64,000 nucleotides of DNA, taken from positions 227,986-291,985 of the forward strand of contig NZ_BMLV01000001.1 in the NCBI RefSeq assembly GCF_014645495.1. Reading direction: 5' to 3'. The notes under the pieces are model-generated. The model did no database searches. It saw nothing but the letters and a program-made list of their open reading frames with translations, and had not been told where the DNA came from. Source of the DNA: Cloacibacterium rupense (GTDB taxonomy: Bacteria; Bacteroidota; Bacteroidia; Flavobacteriales; Weeksellaceae). The stretch's first letter is position 1. Every line of letters starts with the position of its first letter. Both the position numbers and the translations under genes were made by a program. Positions 43,203 through 52,600 of this stretch are shown in pieces.

Positions 43203-44864
43203 TTAGAATTGTAAATAAATTGGCATTACTTGTTCCGCAGATTTGAAATAACCATATAAAATCAAAAATGCAAAGAAAATGATGATGTAAATTACCAAAG
43301 GAATCGTTTTGGTTTTTGCAATCAATTTTTCGGCTGCATCATCTGGAATTAAATGAATGGCCATTGCTAAAACAATCATCCAAAGAACTTCTTTATAATT
43401 TTCGTAGAATGGCCAGAAAACTTGCGCATCAAAATTGAAAAGAATTTGATTAATCATCGTCATTGCCGCATCAAAATCTTCTGCTCTAAAGAAAATCCAT
43501 CCGAAACATACAAAATGGAACGTGATGATTCCCATTAAAATTCTGTAAATTTTACTATTGTTAAAGCCAGAAAATGCTTTTCCTGTAATGAGCATCCAAA
43601 TTTTGTGAATTCCCAGCCCAATTCCGTGTATGGCTCCCCAAATGATGAAGTTCCAACTTGCGCCATGCCAAAATCCACCGAGTAACATTGTGGTTAATAA
43701 ATTGAAATTTGCTGCAATTCCTTTAGAATTTCTGGTAATGATTGCCGGAAGCAAGAAGATTAGAAGTAAAACTAATGAAACGATAGAAGCGTATAAATAG
43801 CTTAATTTGAACAAATTAACAGACATTAAAAATGCTCCTGCCAAAAATCCTATCACAAAAATAAAGGAAGCAATAGAGAATTTTCTATTTCCACCCAAAG
43901 GAATGTACAAGTAATCCTTTAACCAAGACGAAAGTGAAATGTGCCATCTTCGCCAAAATTCTGTAATATTTTTACTTTGGTAAGGCGACATAAAATTGGC
44001 AGGGATTTTAAAGCCTAACCAAAGTGCAATACCAATGGCAATATCACTATAACCACTAAAATCACAATAAATAACCATTGCATAACCATAAACAGCAAAT
44101 AAATTTTCGAGACCCGTATGTAGTGATGGCGTATCAAAAATATAATTCACCAAATTAAGGGTAATGTAATCAGAAATGACGAGTTTTTTGATGAGACCAG
44201 AAATAATCAAATAAAAACCCATTGCAAAATCTCTTTCGGATAAGATGTAAGGTTTGTTGATTTGCGGAACAAAATCGTGTGCTCTTACAATTGGCCCCAT
44301 CATTAATTTTGGGAAAAACGAAAGAAACAACAAATAATCTGTGAATTTATTGGCAGGTTTGAAATCTCCTCGGTAAACATCTATGGTATAACTCAAATTT
44401 TCGAAAGTGAAGAATGAAATACCAATAGGTAAAATAATATTTAAAGGATGAAATTCTGTACTGAAAATTTCATTAGAAAGTGTAATGAAAAAATTAGTGT
44501 ATTTATAATAAAAGAGTAGGGCAAGGTTAAAAATAATGCTCAGAACCAAAATCCATGTTTTTCCAGATTTGTTTTTTGATTTATAAATAGCATTAGAGAG
44601 CAGGTAGTTTACCAATGCCGAAAAAATAACCAAACCTACAAACCAACCACTAGCTTTGTAGAAAAAATACAAAGAAAAAAACGTAAAAACATATCTTCTA
44701 GCTGCGTGATGATGTCTTAACAAAAAAAACAAAAGAATAAAAAGTGTGAAGAAATACACAAAAAACCCATTATTAAACAACAAAGGATTTTTACTGTCAT
44801 ATAGAAACTGTTGAAAGAAAGCACTCCAATCAAAAGTAGAGAAAAGATTTTCTAATGTTTTCAT
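43203..44864 (-). CDS. MBOAT-family membrane O-acyltransferase
   Basis: A 553-residue membrane protein with about twelve hydrophobic segments. RRWHISLSSWLKDYLYIPLG and GGFWHGASWNFIIWGAIHGI, with the near-invariant His, are MBOAT (AlgI/DltB/PatA) signatures. Such proteins pass acetyl groups across the membrane to an SGNH partner that modifies a polysaccharide. The ATG overlaps the stop of the preceding SGNH gene in an ATGA, so the two are translationally coupled, the expected partner arrangement. Confidence 0.93.
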   Translation of the reverse strand: MKTLENLFSTFDWSAFFQQFLYDSKNPLLFNNGFFVYFFTLFILLFFLLRHHHAARRYVFTFFSLYFFYKASGWFVGLVIFSALVNYLLSNAIYKSKNKSGKTWILVLSIIFNLALLFYYKYTNFFITLSNEIFSTEFHPLNIILPIGISFFTFENLSYTIDVYRGDFKPANKFTDYLLFLSFFPKLMMGPIVRAHDFVPQINKPYILSERDFAMGFYLIISGLIKKLVISDYITLNLVNYIFDTPSLHTGLENLFAVYGYAMVIYCDFSGYSDIAIGIALWLGFKIPANFMSPYQSKNITEFWRRWHISLSSWLKDYLYIPLGGNRKFSIASFIFVIGFLAGAFLMSVNLFKLSYLYASIVSLVLLLIFLLPAIITRNSKGIAANFNLLTTMLLGGFWHGASWNFIIWGAIHGIGLGIHKIWMLITGKAFSGFNNSKIYRILMGIITFHFVCFGWIFFRAEDFDAAMTMINQILFNFDAQVFWPFYENYKEVLWMIVLAMAIHLIPDDAAEKLIAKTKTIPLVIYIIIFFAFLILYGYFKSAEQVMPIYLQF

Positions 44865-46222
44865 GGGGTAGTTTCTGTTTTAGGTTTATAGTTATTGTAA
44901 TCATTCATTATTGCGTGGAATAGTTTTTCTGCCAAAATATCTGCTCCTTTTCCGTTAGGATGCACATAATCTTTGTTGGCAAGAGGCGGTTTCTGCGAGG
45001 CCCAATCTACAATAGAATTTTCGCCACCCATAGTTTCAAAGAGATTGAAAAAAGCTAAATGATGGTCGTAAGCCAATCTTGCTTGCGTTTCTAATAAATT
45101 AGGCAAACCTTTTGCGGTTTGGTATTCTCCATTATATCGAAAAGCTCTATCTGCGCTACTCACCAAAAGAATATCTGTTTTAGGAAAAGCAGAAATAAAT
45201 TTTTCTAAAACCGGAGTCATATTTTTGGTATAATAAGAGTAATCTGTATCATTTGGTCTAAATAATAAATTTACACCATATTGCATTACAATCAAGTCAT
45301 AATGATTGGCTTTTTGTACGGCTTTTAAAAAATCTTCGTCTATTTTTCTGAATTCTACACCAGTAATTCCTCGGAAAGAAAAATTATCAAGAATAATTCC
45401 ATTTTCAGACTCGAAACTTACGCCATAAAACGGTGTGGTTGCAGAATTACTTTTCAATTCGAAAGAAGTAGCATTGTTATTAGAAAGCAATTGAGAATTG
45501 ACCAAATCATTTCCTTGTAGAGAAATAGATGTTCCGTCATAGTTTATGTTTCCGCCATTAGATTCTCCATAAATTAAGAATTTTTGCAAAGAAGGTGGTG
45601 CTGTTACTGTTTTGTCTGTAAAACTTCCATTTCCTAAACCAGAAAAGCTAAAACCAGAGATATACATATTTTTGGCACCTTTGTCCATAAAGTTTGTGGT
45701 TTCCCAGCCAGAAGATTTTACAGATGCAGTTTGTCTAAAGCCACCAACTTTAGAATGTATGGGTAAAAAACCTACGCCATAACCACCAAATTCTTTTTGA
45801 AGCAGTTTTCTAAGAGTTTGAGTAAGAAGGTCTCCTTCAATCATACTGTCTCCAAAATAGGCAATTCTGATTTTTCCTTTTTTGGATGTTTTTAATTGAT
45901 GAAGTTTTTCTGCAAATTCTGTAAGTGCAGTTACACTATCACCTTTATAAAAATTGGTAATGAAGTTTGGTTTTTTATAAAGTTCAAAATCTTGAACTAG
46001 ATTTTTGGAATTAGATTTAGAATTTTCAGGGTTATTCTTTTGTAGGTCTTCTTTTACGATTTCAGATTTTTTATTTTTATCAAATACATCAGTAATTAAG
46101 TTGACTTTTTCAAATGGTTCCCATTTGAAATCAAAAGCAAAGCTGAAAATGGATAAAATAAGGTATATAATGAAACAAATGGAGATTAGAGTCACCACTC
46201 GCCAATTGCTATTTTTATTCAT
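44861..46222 (-). CDS. SGNH/GDSL-type protein, MBOAT partner
   Basis: A 453-residue protein anchored by one N-terminal membrane segment (ISICFIIYLILSIFSFAF), the rest periplasmic. SGNH blocks: IAYFGDSMIEGDLLTQTLRK (Ser), IVMQYGVNLLF (Asn) and DYVHPNGKGADILAE (Asp-x-x-His). Its gene overlaps the MBOAT gene by 4 nt. By analogy with PatB/AlgJ-type partners it would transfer acetyl groups from the MBOAT to cell-wall or surface glycan. Confidence 0.85.
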   Translation of the reverse strand: MNKNSNWRVVTLISICFIIYLILSIFSFAFDFKWEPFEKVNLITDVFDKNKKSEIVKEDLQKNNPENSKSNSKNLVQDFELYKKPNFITNFYKGDSVTALTEFAEKLHQLKTSKKGKIRIAYFGDSMIEGDLLTQTLRKLLQKEFGGYGVGFLPIHSKVGGFRQTASVKSSGWETTNFMDKGAKNMYISGFSFSGLGNGSFTDKTVTAPPSLQKFLIYGESNGGNINYDGTSISLQGNDLVNSQLLSNNNATSFELKSNSATTPFYGVSFESENGIILDNFSFRGITGVEFRKIDEDFLKAVQKANHYDLIVMQYGVNLLFRPNDTDYSYYTKNMTPVLEKFISAFPKTDILLVSSADRAFRYNGEYQTAKGLPNLLETQARLAYDHHLAFFNLFETMGGENSIVDWASQKPPLANKDYVHPNGKGADILAEKLFHAIMNDYNNYKPKTETTP

Positions 46223-46289
46223 AAATTTGTGAGAGATTTTACGTGCTAAGATAATCAGATTTCAAATGATACACAATATGTGTTTTCAT

Positions 46290-46319
46290 AAAAAAAAGCT
46301 CCAATATTTTGGAGCTTTT
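46290..46319 (-). terminator. terminator of the glucosaminidase gene
   Basis: AAAAGCTCCAA (46294-46304) and TTGGAGCTTTT (46309-46319); read on the minus strand the stem is followed by a T-run (complement of 46290-46297). Confidence 0.8.
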
Positions 46320-46352
46320 GATATGTAATTTTGAAAAATTTGCTAAAATTAA

Positions 46353-46817
46353 TTAGTCTTTAAGTTGGTATTTGTGAATGATTAGATTAATTCTTCTCAT
46401 CCATTCTTGTGGTTGTGTAGAATAGCCAGCAGATGCTATTGCTTTTACCCAAGTAGAAAAGTCATTGTTACCTTTCAAAGAAGTGTAATATTTCTTTTTT
46501 GCAATTAGCTTACAGAAAGCTTCGTAGCTTTCTTCAGCAGAACTATACTGTTTGTATTTAGAACCGATATTGTTCTTTCCTACAATTCCAAAATGATTAT
46601 TTAAAACTTTTGAATTTTTGCTGCTTCCGCCACCTGATTCTACAAAGGCTACCGCAAGGATAATAGAACTTGGGATTCCGTATTTTGTAGAAAGGTTTTC
46701 TGCTAGAGTTTTGTTTTTTTCTAAGTAATTGTGTTTCTGTGCATAAATGTTTAAAGAAACCAAACTTAATACCAAACTCAAAATTACAATTCTTACGTAA
46801 CTGAAAGTGTTCTTCAT
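46353..46817 (-). CDS. glucosaminidase-domain (GH73-like) exported protein
   Basis: A 154-residue protein with a signal peptide (IVILSLVLSLVSLNIYAQ) and a single domain of the FlgJ/Auto N-acetylglucosaminidase type: YGIPSSIILAVAFVESGGGS (catalytic Glu), NNHFGIVGKNN, YSSAEESYEAFCKLIAKKKY and AIASAGYSTQPQEWMRRINL. It would cut peptidoglycan glycan strands. O-acetylation of peptidoglycan usually blocks lytic enzymes, so its place beside the MBOAT/SGNH genes is suggestive. It has its own terminator. Confidence 0.85.
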   Translation of the reverse strand: MKNTFSYVRIVILSLVLSLVSLNIYAQKHNYLEKNKTLAENLSTKYGIPSSIILAVAFVESGGGSSKNSKVLNNHFGIVGKNNIGSKYKQYSSAEESYEAFCKLIAKKKYYTSLKGNNDFSTWVKAIASAGYSTQPQEWMRRINLIIHKYQLKD

Positions 46818-46985
46818 AATTGTATGTTTGAAATTTTATGCTGCAAATTTACCTCAACAAAATACTAAAAGCCTAATTTTTAACAAATTATAACGTGTTT
46901 TTTAAGAAAAAGACGGTTTTTGTGTTAAAGTCTGTTAAAATTTTGGAATTTCAAATTATATTTATTAAAACCCATTTTTAAATGA

Positions 46986-47013
46986 AGAAAACCGCCTGAT
47001 AGAGCGGTTTTCT
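46986..47013 (-). terminator. hairpin behind the oxoamine synthase gene
   Basis: AGAAAACCGC (46986-46995) and GCGGTTTTCT (47004-47013), a perfect 10-bp stem 16 nt behind the stop codon on the minus strand. The T-run is weak. Confidence 0.6.
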
Positions 47014-47028
47014 GTAGGTTTTTCTTTT

Positions 47029-48300
47029 TTATAAAGGTTTAAACTCTAAACCTTGTTCTTCTAGAAGCTTTTCGGCTTGTTCCTTATAAACTCCATTGAT
47101 TAATTTGTCATGTATCGCATCAAAAGCGGCAAGAGTTTCATTTATTTCGGCATCAGTATGTGAGGCCGTAGGAATCAATCTTAGTAAGATACTTCCTTTA
47201 GGGATTACAGGATAAACCACAACTGAAGTGAAAATTCCGAAATTTTCTCTTAAATCTTTCACCAAAAGAGTAGCTTCTACAGGGGTACCTTGCATAAAAA
47301 CGGGAGTAACGCAAGTATTAGAATTTCCTAGATTAAATCCTCTTTCTAATAAACCATTTTGTAGTTTTTCTACATTTTCCCAAAGTTTAGCTTTTATTTC
47401 TGGTCTAGTTCTTAGAAGTTCTAATCTTTTTAAGCCACCAATAACCATTGGCATTGTTAGAGATTTAGCGAAAATCTGAGAACGAAGATTAAATTTCAGA
47501 TATCTAATGATTTCTTTATTTCCCGCAATAAATGCACCGAAACCAGCCATAGATTTGGCAAAAGTAGAGAAATATACATCAATTTGGTCTTGACAACCTT
47601 GTTCTTCGCCTGCACCTGCACCAGTTTTTCCTAAAGTTCCGAAACCATGAGCATCATCTACCAATAATCGGAAATTATAATCTTTTTTATAAGCTACAAT
47701 TTCTTTTAGTTTTCCTTGTTGACCAGTCATTCCGAAAACCCCTTCTGTAATTACAAGAATTCCTCCGCCGTTTTCCTGAGCTACTTTGGTCGCTCTTTTT
47801 ATGTTTTTTTCAAAGCTTTCCATGTCATTGTGACGGAACATGAAACTTTTACCCATGTGTAAACGTACGCCATCTACAATACATGCGTGTGAATTAGAAT
47901 CATAAACAATTACATCATGTCTAGATACCAATGCATCTATGGTAGAGACCATTCCTTGGTAACCAAAGTTGAGTAAGTAAGCAGATTCTTTATTGACGAA
48001 TTCTGCCAATTCTTTTTCTAATTGTAAGTGTTGGTCTGTTTCTCCAGACATTGCTCTAGCACCCATTGGATAAAACATACCGTATTCTGCGGCAGCTTTA
48101 GCATCTGCTTCTAATACTTCTGGGTGATTGCAAAGTCCTAAATAGTCATTTGCACTCCAAAAAATTACTTCTTTTCCTTGAAATTTCATTCTAGGACCTA
48201 TTGGGCCTTCTAATCTTGGGAAAATAAAGTATCCTTCACCATAATCAGCAAACTGACCTAGTGGGCCAGGGTTTTGTATAATTCTTTCAAAAATATCCAT
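47029..48300 (-). CDS. capB: alpha-oxoamine synthase, probable cysteate fatty-acyltransferase (capnine pathway)
   Basis: A 423-residue PLP enzyme of the serine palmitoyltransferase/KBL/BioF family. Signatures: VIFWSANDYLGLCNHPEVLE, DSNSHACIVDGVRLHMGKSF, LLVDDAHGFGTLGKTGAGAG and DVYFSTFAKSMAGFGAFIAG with the PLP Lys. Such enzymes join an amino acid and a fatty acyl thioester with loss of CO2. The adjacent cysteate-synthase-like gene makes cysteate the likely amino acid, giving 3-keto-capnine for sulfonolipids. Serine palmitoyltransferase (sphingolipids) is the main alternative; sequence alone does not separate them. Confidence 0.72.
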   Translation of the reverse strand: MDIFERIIQNPGPLGQFADYGEGYFIFPRLEGPIGPRMKFQGKEVIFWSANDYLGLCNHPEVLEADAKAAAEYGMFYPMGARAMSGETDQHLQLEKELAEFVNKESAYLLNFGYQGMVSTIDALVSRHDVIVYDSNSHACIVDGVRLHMGKSFMFRHNDMESFEKNIKRATKVAQENGGGILVITEGVFGMTGQQGKLKEIVAYKKDYNFRLLVDDAHGFGTLGKTGAGAGEEQGCQDQIDVYFSTFAKSMAGFGAFIAGNKEIIRYLKFNLRSQIFAKSLTMPMVIGGLKRLELLRTRPEIKAKLWENVEKLQNGLLERGFNLGNSNTCVTPVFMQGTPVEATLLVKDLRENFGIFTSVVVYPVIPKGSILLRLIPTASHTDAEINETLAAFDAIHDKLINGVYKEQAEKLLEEQGLEFKPL

Positions 48301-48330
48301 TAAGAATTTTTATTTAAATATTATCAAAAA

Positions 48331-48353
48331 ATAAATGCCAATAAGGCATTTAT
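48331..48353 (-). terminator. hairpin with T-run between capA- and capB-like genes
   Basis: ATAAATGCC (48331-48339) and GGCATTTAT (48345-48353) form a perfect 9-bp stem with a 5-nt loop; on the minus strand a T-run follows. It lies within the two-gene unit and may act as a partial terminator or attenuator that lowers expression of the second gene. Confidence 0.6.
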
Positions 48354-48360
48354 AAGTTTT

Positions 48361-49398
48361 TTATTTTATGATTTCTGTTTTGAAAACTTCTTCGTAGTTG
48401 TGGAAACAGTTGTTAATAAAGCCTTGTTCTTCCATCCATCTATCACTGTACACTTTAGTAATGTATCTAGAACCATGGTCAGGGAAGATAAGAACCACTA
48501 AATCATCTTCTTTAAAAGGGTTAGAATTAGCATATTGTCTTAATGCTTGCAAAACAGCTCCAGTGGTGTAACCTCCCATGATAGCTTCTTTAAGGGCAAT
48601 TTCTCTAGTTGTGTAAGCGCTCATTTCGTCATTTACCCTAATGAATTTGTCTATTTTATCAAATAATAGTGCTCCTGGAATTAAATTTTTCCCTAGACCT
48701 TCTATTTGATAGGAGTGAATTTCAGAATAATTAATTTTACCTGTTTCGTGGTAAGTTTTTAATATAGAACCATCTGCATCTACACCAATAACTTTAATTT
48801 CTGGGTTTTGCTCTTTCAAAAATTTTGCTGAGCCCGAAAGTGTTCCACCAGTTCCTGTACAAGCAAAAATATGGGTGATTTTACCTTCTGTTTGTTCCCA
48901 TATTTCAGGGCCAGTAGAAGAGTAATGCGCATCTATATTCAATTCGTTAAAATACTGATTGATATAAATAGAGTTCGGCGTTTCTGCTGCTATTTTTTTG
49001 GCTACTTCATAATATGACCTTGGGTCATCTGCAGGAACAGAAGCTGGACAAACGTAAACAGTAGCACCAAGAGCTTTTAGATAAGCGATTTTTTCTGGTT
49101 TTGTTTTATCACTTACAGAAAGAATACATTTATAGCCTTTGATGATGCTTACCATAGCAATAGAGAATCCTGTGTTTCCTGAGGTAGTTTCTACAATGGT
49201 AGCTCCTGGTTTTAGAAGCCCTTTTCTTTCTGCTGCTTCTATGATATGAAGCGCTATTCTATCTTTAGTAGAATGCCCCGGATTATAAGATTCTAGTTTG
49301 GCGTAAACTTTTGCTGGTATATCTTTGGTTACTTCATTTAGCTTAACCAAAGGTGTATTTCCTATTAACCCGAGAATGTTATCAAAAACGTTCTTCAT
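48361..49398 (-). CDS. capA: cysteine-synthase-family PLP enzyme, probable cysteate synthase
   Basis: A 345-residue fold-type II PLP enzyme. IGNTPLVKLN, AKLESYNPGHSTKDRIALHI (PLP Lys; the usual SVKDR is STKDR here), ETTSGNTGFSIAMV and FACTGTGGTLSGSAKFL are clear. The long C-terminal part (SDRWMEEQGFINNCFHNYEE) is unlike ordinary CysK. Relatives placed beside an alpha-oxoamine synthase in Bacteroidota make L-cysteate from O-phosphoserine and sulfite for capnine lipids (known for the family; inferred here). Plain cysteine synthase is the alternative. A TATTTTTG box lies on the minus strand at 49437-49430. Confidence 0.72.
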   Translation of the reverse strand: MKNVFDNILGLIGNTPLVKLNEVTKDIPAKVYAKLESYNPGHSTKDRIALHIIEAAERKGLLKPGATIVETTSGNTGFSIAMVSIIKGYKCILSVSDKTKPEKIAYLKALGATVYVCPASVPADDPRSYYEVAKKIAAETPNSIYINQYFNELNIDAHYSSTGPEIWEQTEGKITHIFACTGTGGTLSGSAKFLKEQNPEIKVIGVDADGSILKTYHETGKINYSEIHSYQIEGLGKNLIPGALLFDKIDKFIRVNDEMSAYTTREIALKEAIMGGYTTGAVLQALRQYANSNPFKEDDLVVLIFPDHGSRYITKVYSDRWMEEQGFINNCFHNYEEVFKTEIIK

Positions 49399-49669
49399 TT
49401 TCTTCTTTTATCTCTAATAAAACTAAATGCAAAAATATAAAAAAAACATATATTTTAATAAATTTTAACTAACAAATTGACGAGATTGCCATAAATAGTG
49501 ATTTTTATCATAGTTTTTGAATGCTATTTTATTTAAAAATATCACCAAACAACTGTTTAAATTTTGTTTTTTATCATTTTATCTTAAATATTTATTAATT
49601 AGAATACAATAAATCATTTTTTGAAAATAAAAACTTAATTTCGCACAATTGTAATTTTTTAATATACTT

Positions 49670-52600
49670 ATGAAGAGTTGGACTTTCAAAAAATGGAACA
49701 CTATTTTAGGATGGGTGGTCTTTGCCATTGCTTTTTTTACTTATCTTTCAACCATTGAGCCTAATTTTAGTTTTTGGGATTGTGGAGAATACATTTCCTC
49801 TGCGGTGAAATTAGAAGTAACACACGCACCTGGTGCAGCATTATTCCAATTAATGGGTGCAGTAGCTGCTATTTTTGGTTTTGGTGACCCTACTAAATAT
49901 TCACTAATCATCAATGCGATGTCTGCGCTTTTCAGTGCATTCACCATTTTATTTTTATTTTGGACCATTACACATTTGGTAAGAAGACTTCTAGATAAAG
50001 ACTTTGAAGAAGTGTCCTTAACTGAAGAAATAGCGATATTGTTTGCCGGTGTTGTTGGTGCTTTAAGTTTTACATTTTCAGATACATTTTGGTTTTCTGC
50101 TGTAGAAGGAGAGGTGTATTCTATGGCATCTATGTTCATTGCTCTTTTGGTTTGGTTAATTACAAAATGGGAAAATGAATACCATGAGAAAGACAATGAG
50201 CGTTGGTTGATTTTGATTTTCTTCATGACAGGTCTTTCTGTAGGAGTACACATGATGGTGATGCTTGCAATACCAGCAGTGTGTCTTATATATTACGCTA
50301 GAAATTACGAATTTACATGGAAAAGTTTTTTAATAGGAAATGCTGTTACTTTAGCAATACTGATAGTTGTTTTCAAACTAATTTTTCCTTTAATCATGTC
50401 ATTATTTGGTAAATCAGAAATTTTCTTTGTTAATGGAATTGGTTTACCTTTTCACTCAGGAACTATCGTTGCATTTATCATTCTTTTCTTATTAATGTAT
50501 TTTGCATTAAAATATGCTAGAAAATCTGGGAGCAAACTTTTCCAAACCATCGCTCTTTCTGTAGTTTATATGATTATTGGTTTTTCTTGTTGGCTAGTAA
50601 TTCCTATTAGAGCAAACGCTAATCCACCAATGAACCTAAACGACCCAGACAACGCTATTGGGATGTTAGATTACTACAATAGAGAGCAATACGGAGATTG
50701 GCCTACCATCTACGGACAAAACTATACCGCTTATTTAGATAATAGTGGAATCCAAAAAAATGATGATGGAAGCTTCAAAACTCAAAAAACTGGGGATATC
50801 TACGAGAAAAATGATAAAACTGGGAAATATGATATTGTAGGTGAACGTTTTAATTATGTTTATTCTAAAGACCATGTAAGTTTTCTCCCAAGAATGTTTA
50901 ATGAAGATGAATCTGTAATGTCAAATTATATTTCTATGTATGGTGCGCCAGATTTTGAATTGAATTATGACAACGAAGATGTAGCAGACAATCCACAAGC
51001 TAAAGAAGTTTTTGACCAATTAAGACAGAAATTTGAAGACGGAAGTATTTCTTTGGAGGATTATAAACAAGCAAAAGAATATGATTTAATAAAAGTACAT
51101 AAACCTACTTTATCTCAAAACTTAAATTATTTGGCAACATTTCAGGTAGGTTATTATTTTGTAAGATACCTCATGTGGAACTTTGTAGGACGACAAAACG
51201 ACCTTGAAGGGCATATGGAAAATACCAACGGAAATTGGATTTCTGGTATTCCTGCGATTGATAATTACCAATGGGGAAATCAAAAAGATATGCCAGCAAA
51301 ATTCTATAACGAAAGTACCGTTTACTTTTTCTTTTTACCTTTATTATTAGGAATTTTAGGAGCTTTCTTCCAATTCAATAGAGATTTCGGAAGATTCTGG
51401 GCTATCCTTTCTTTGTTTGTTTTAACCAGCTTTGGTATTATTTTCTACACTGGTGTAAAACCATTTGAACCAAGAGAAAGAGATTATGCTATGGTAGGCA
51501 GTTTCTATGCTTTTGCCATCTGGATTGGTTTCGGTGCCGCTGCTATTTTATGGTTTTTACAAGAAAAAATTAAATCTAAATCGGTTACTTGGTTAGTTGG
51601 GATTTTATTATTAGGAATTCCTTTTATGATGGGCTTCCAGAATTATGTTCCTCACGATAGGAGTGAAAGATATGCTGCATATGATTATTCTTATTCTATG
51701 CTAAAATCTTTGCCTAAAAATGATATTTTATTTGTTTATGGAGATAACGATACCTATCCAGTTTGGGCTATTCAGGAGACAGAAAGATTCAGAGATGATG
51801 TAAAAGTAGTCAACTTTACTCTTCTAGGTACACCTTGGAACATAGACCAAGTAAAACGCAGAACGTACAATGCAATGCCAGTTCCATCAAATCTTAATCA
51901 TGATGATTACAGAGACGGAACCAATGACCAAGTGGTAGTATTAAATCCTGAAAATTGGAAATATTTGATACAAAATAATGTAGAAGCTGGAGTTCCAGAA
52001 AGTGTTTTTGAGCCTTTCAAAAAATACATGATTCAAGATTCTATGAACATTAAAGAAGCGGTAAATTTCTTAAAAAATAAATCTCCAGAAAAAGACGAAG
52101 TCTTAAAACTTCTTTTCGGTGAAGAAAAATTTGAAAGATTTAATTTCTTACCTGTTTCTAAATTTGTTTTACCAGTAAATAAAGCCAATGCTGTAAAATC
52201 TGGTATCATTAATGCCAAAGATGCAGCCAAAGCGGTAGATTACATTACCATCAATTACAAAAGAGGAAATATGTTTAAGGCAGATTATATGTTGATGGAT
52301 ATTCTTGCCAATTTCGATTGGAATAGACCTATCAACTTCTCTACAGGTGGTATTTATGAAGATCAAAATATTTTCTATCTTAATGATTATCTTCAGTTTG
52401 ATGGCTTTAGTTACAGATTGGTTCCTATTTTTACTAAAGAAACAGAAGATGGTGAAATGGGTAGAGTAGATGCAGAAAACCTTTATAATGTTGTTAAAAA
52501 TTACAGATGGGGCAATTTTAAAGATTTAAAAGTTCATTTTGATGAAACCTGTACTTCTAATATTGTAAGTTACAGAAGTTCGGCAAGTAGAGCTGCTGAA

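Noticed and set aside
49741..50253. Minus-strand open frame of 170 codons within the DUF2723 gene
   Set aside because: Antisense of membrane segments; no coherent domain.
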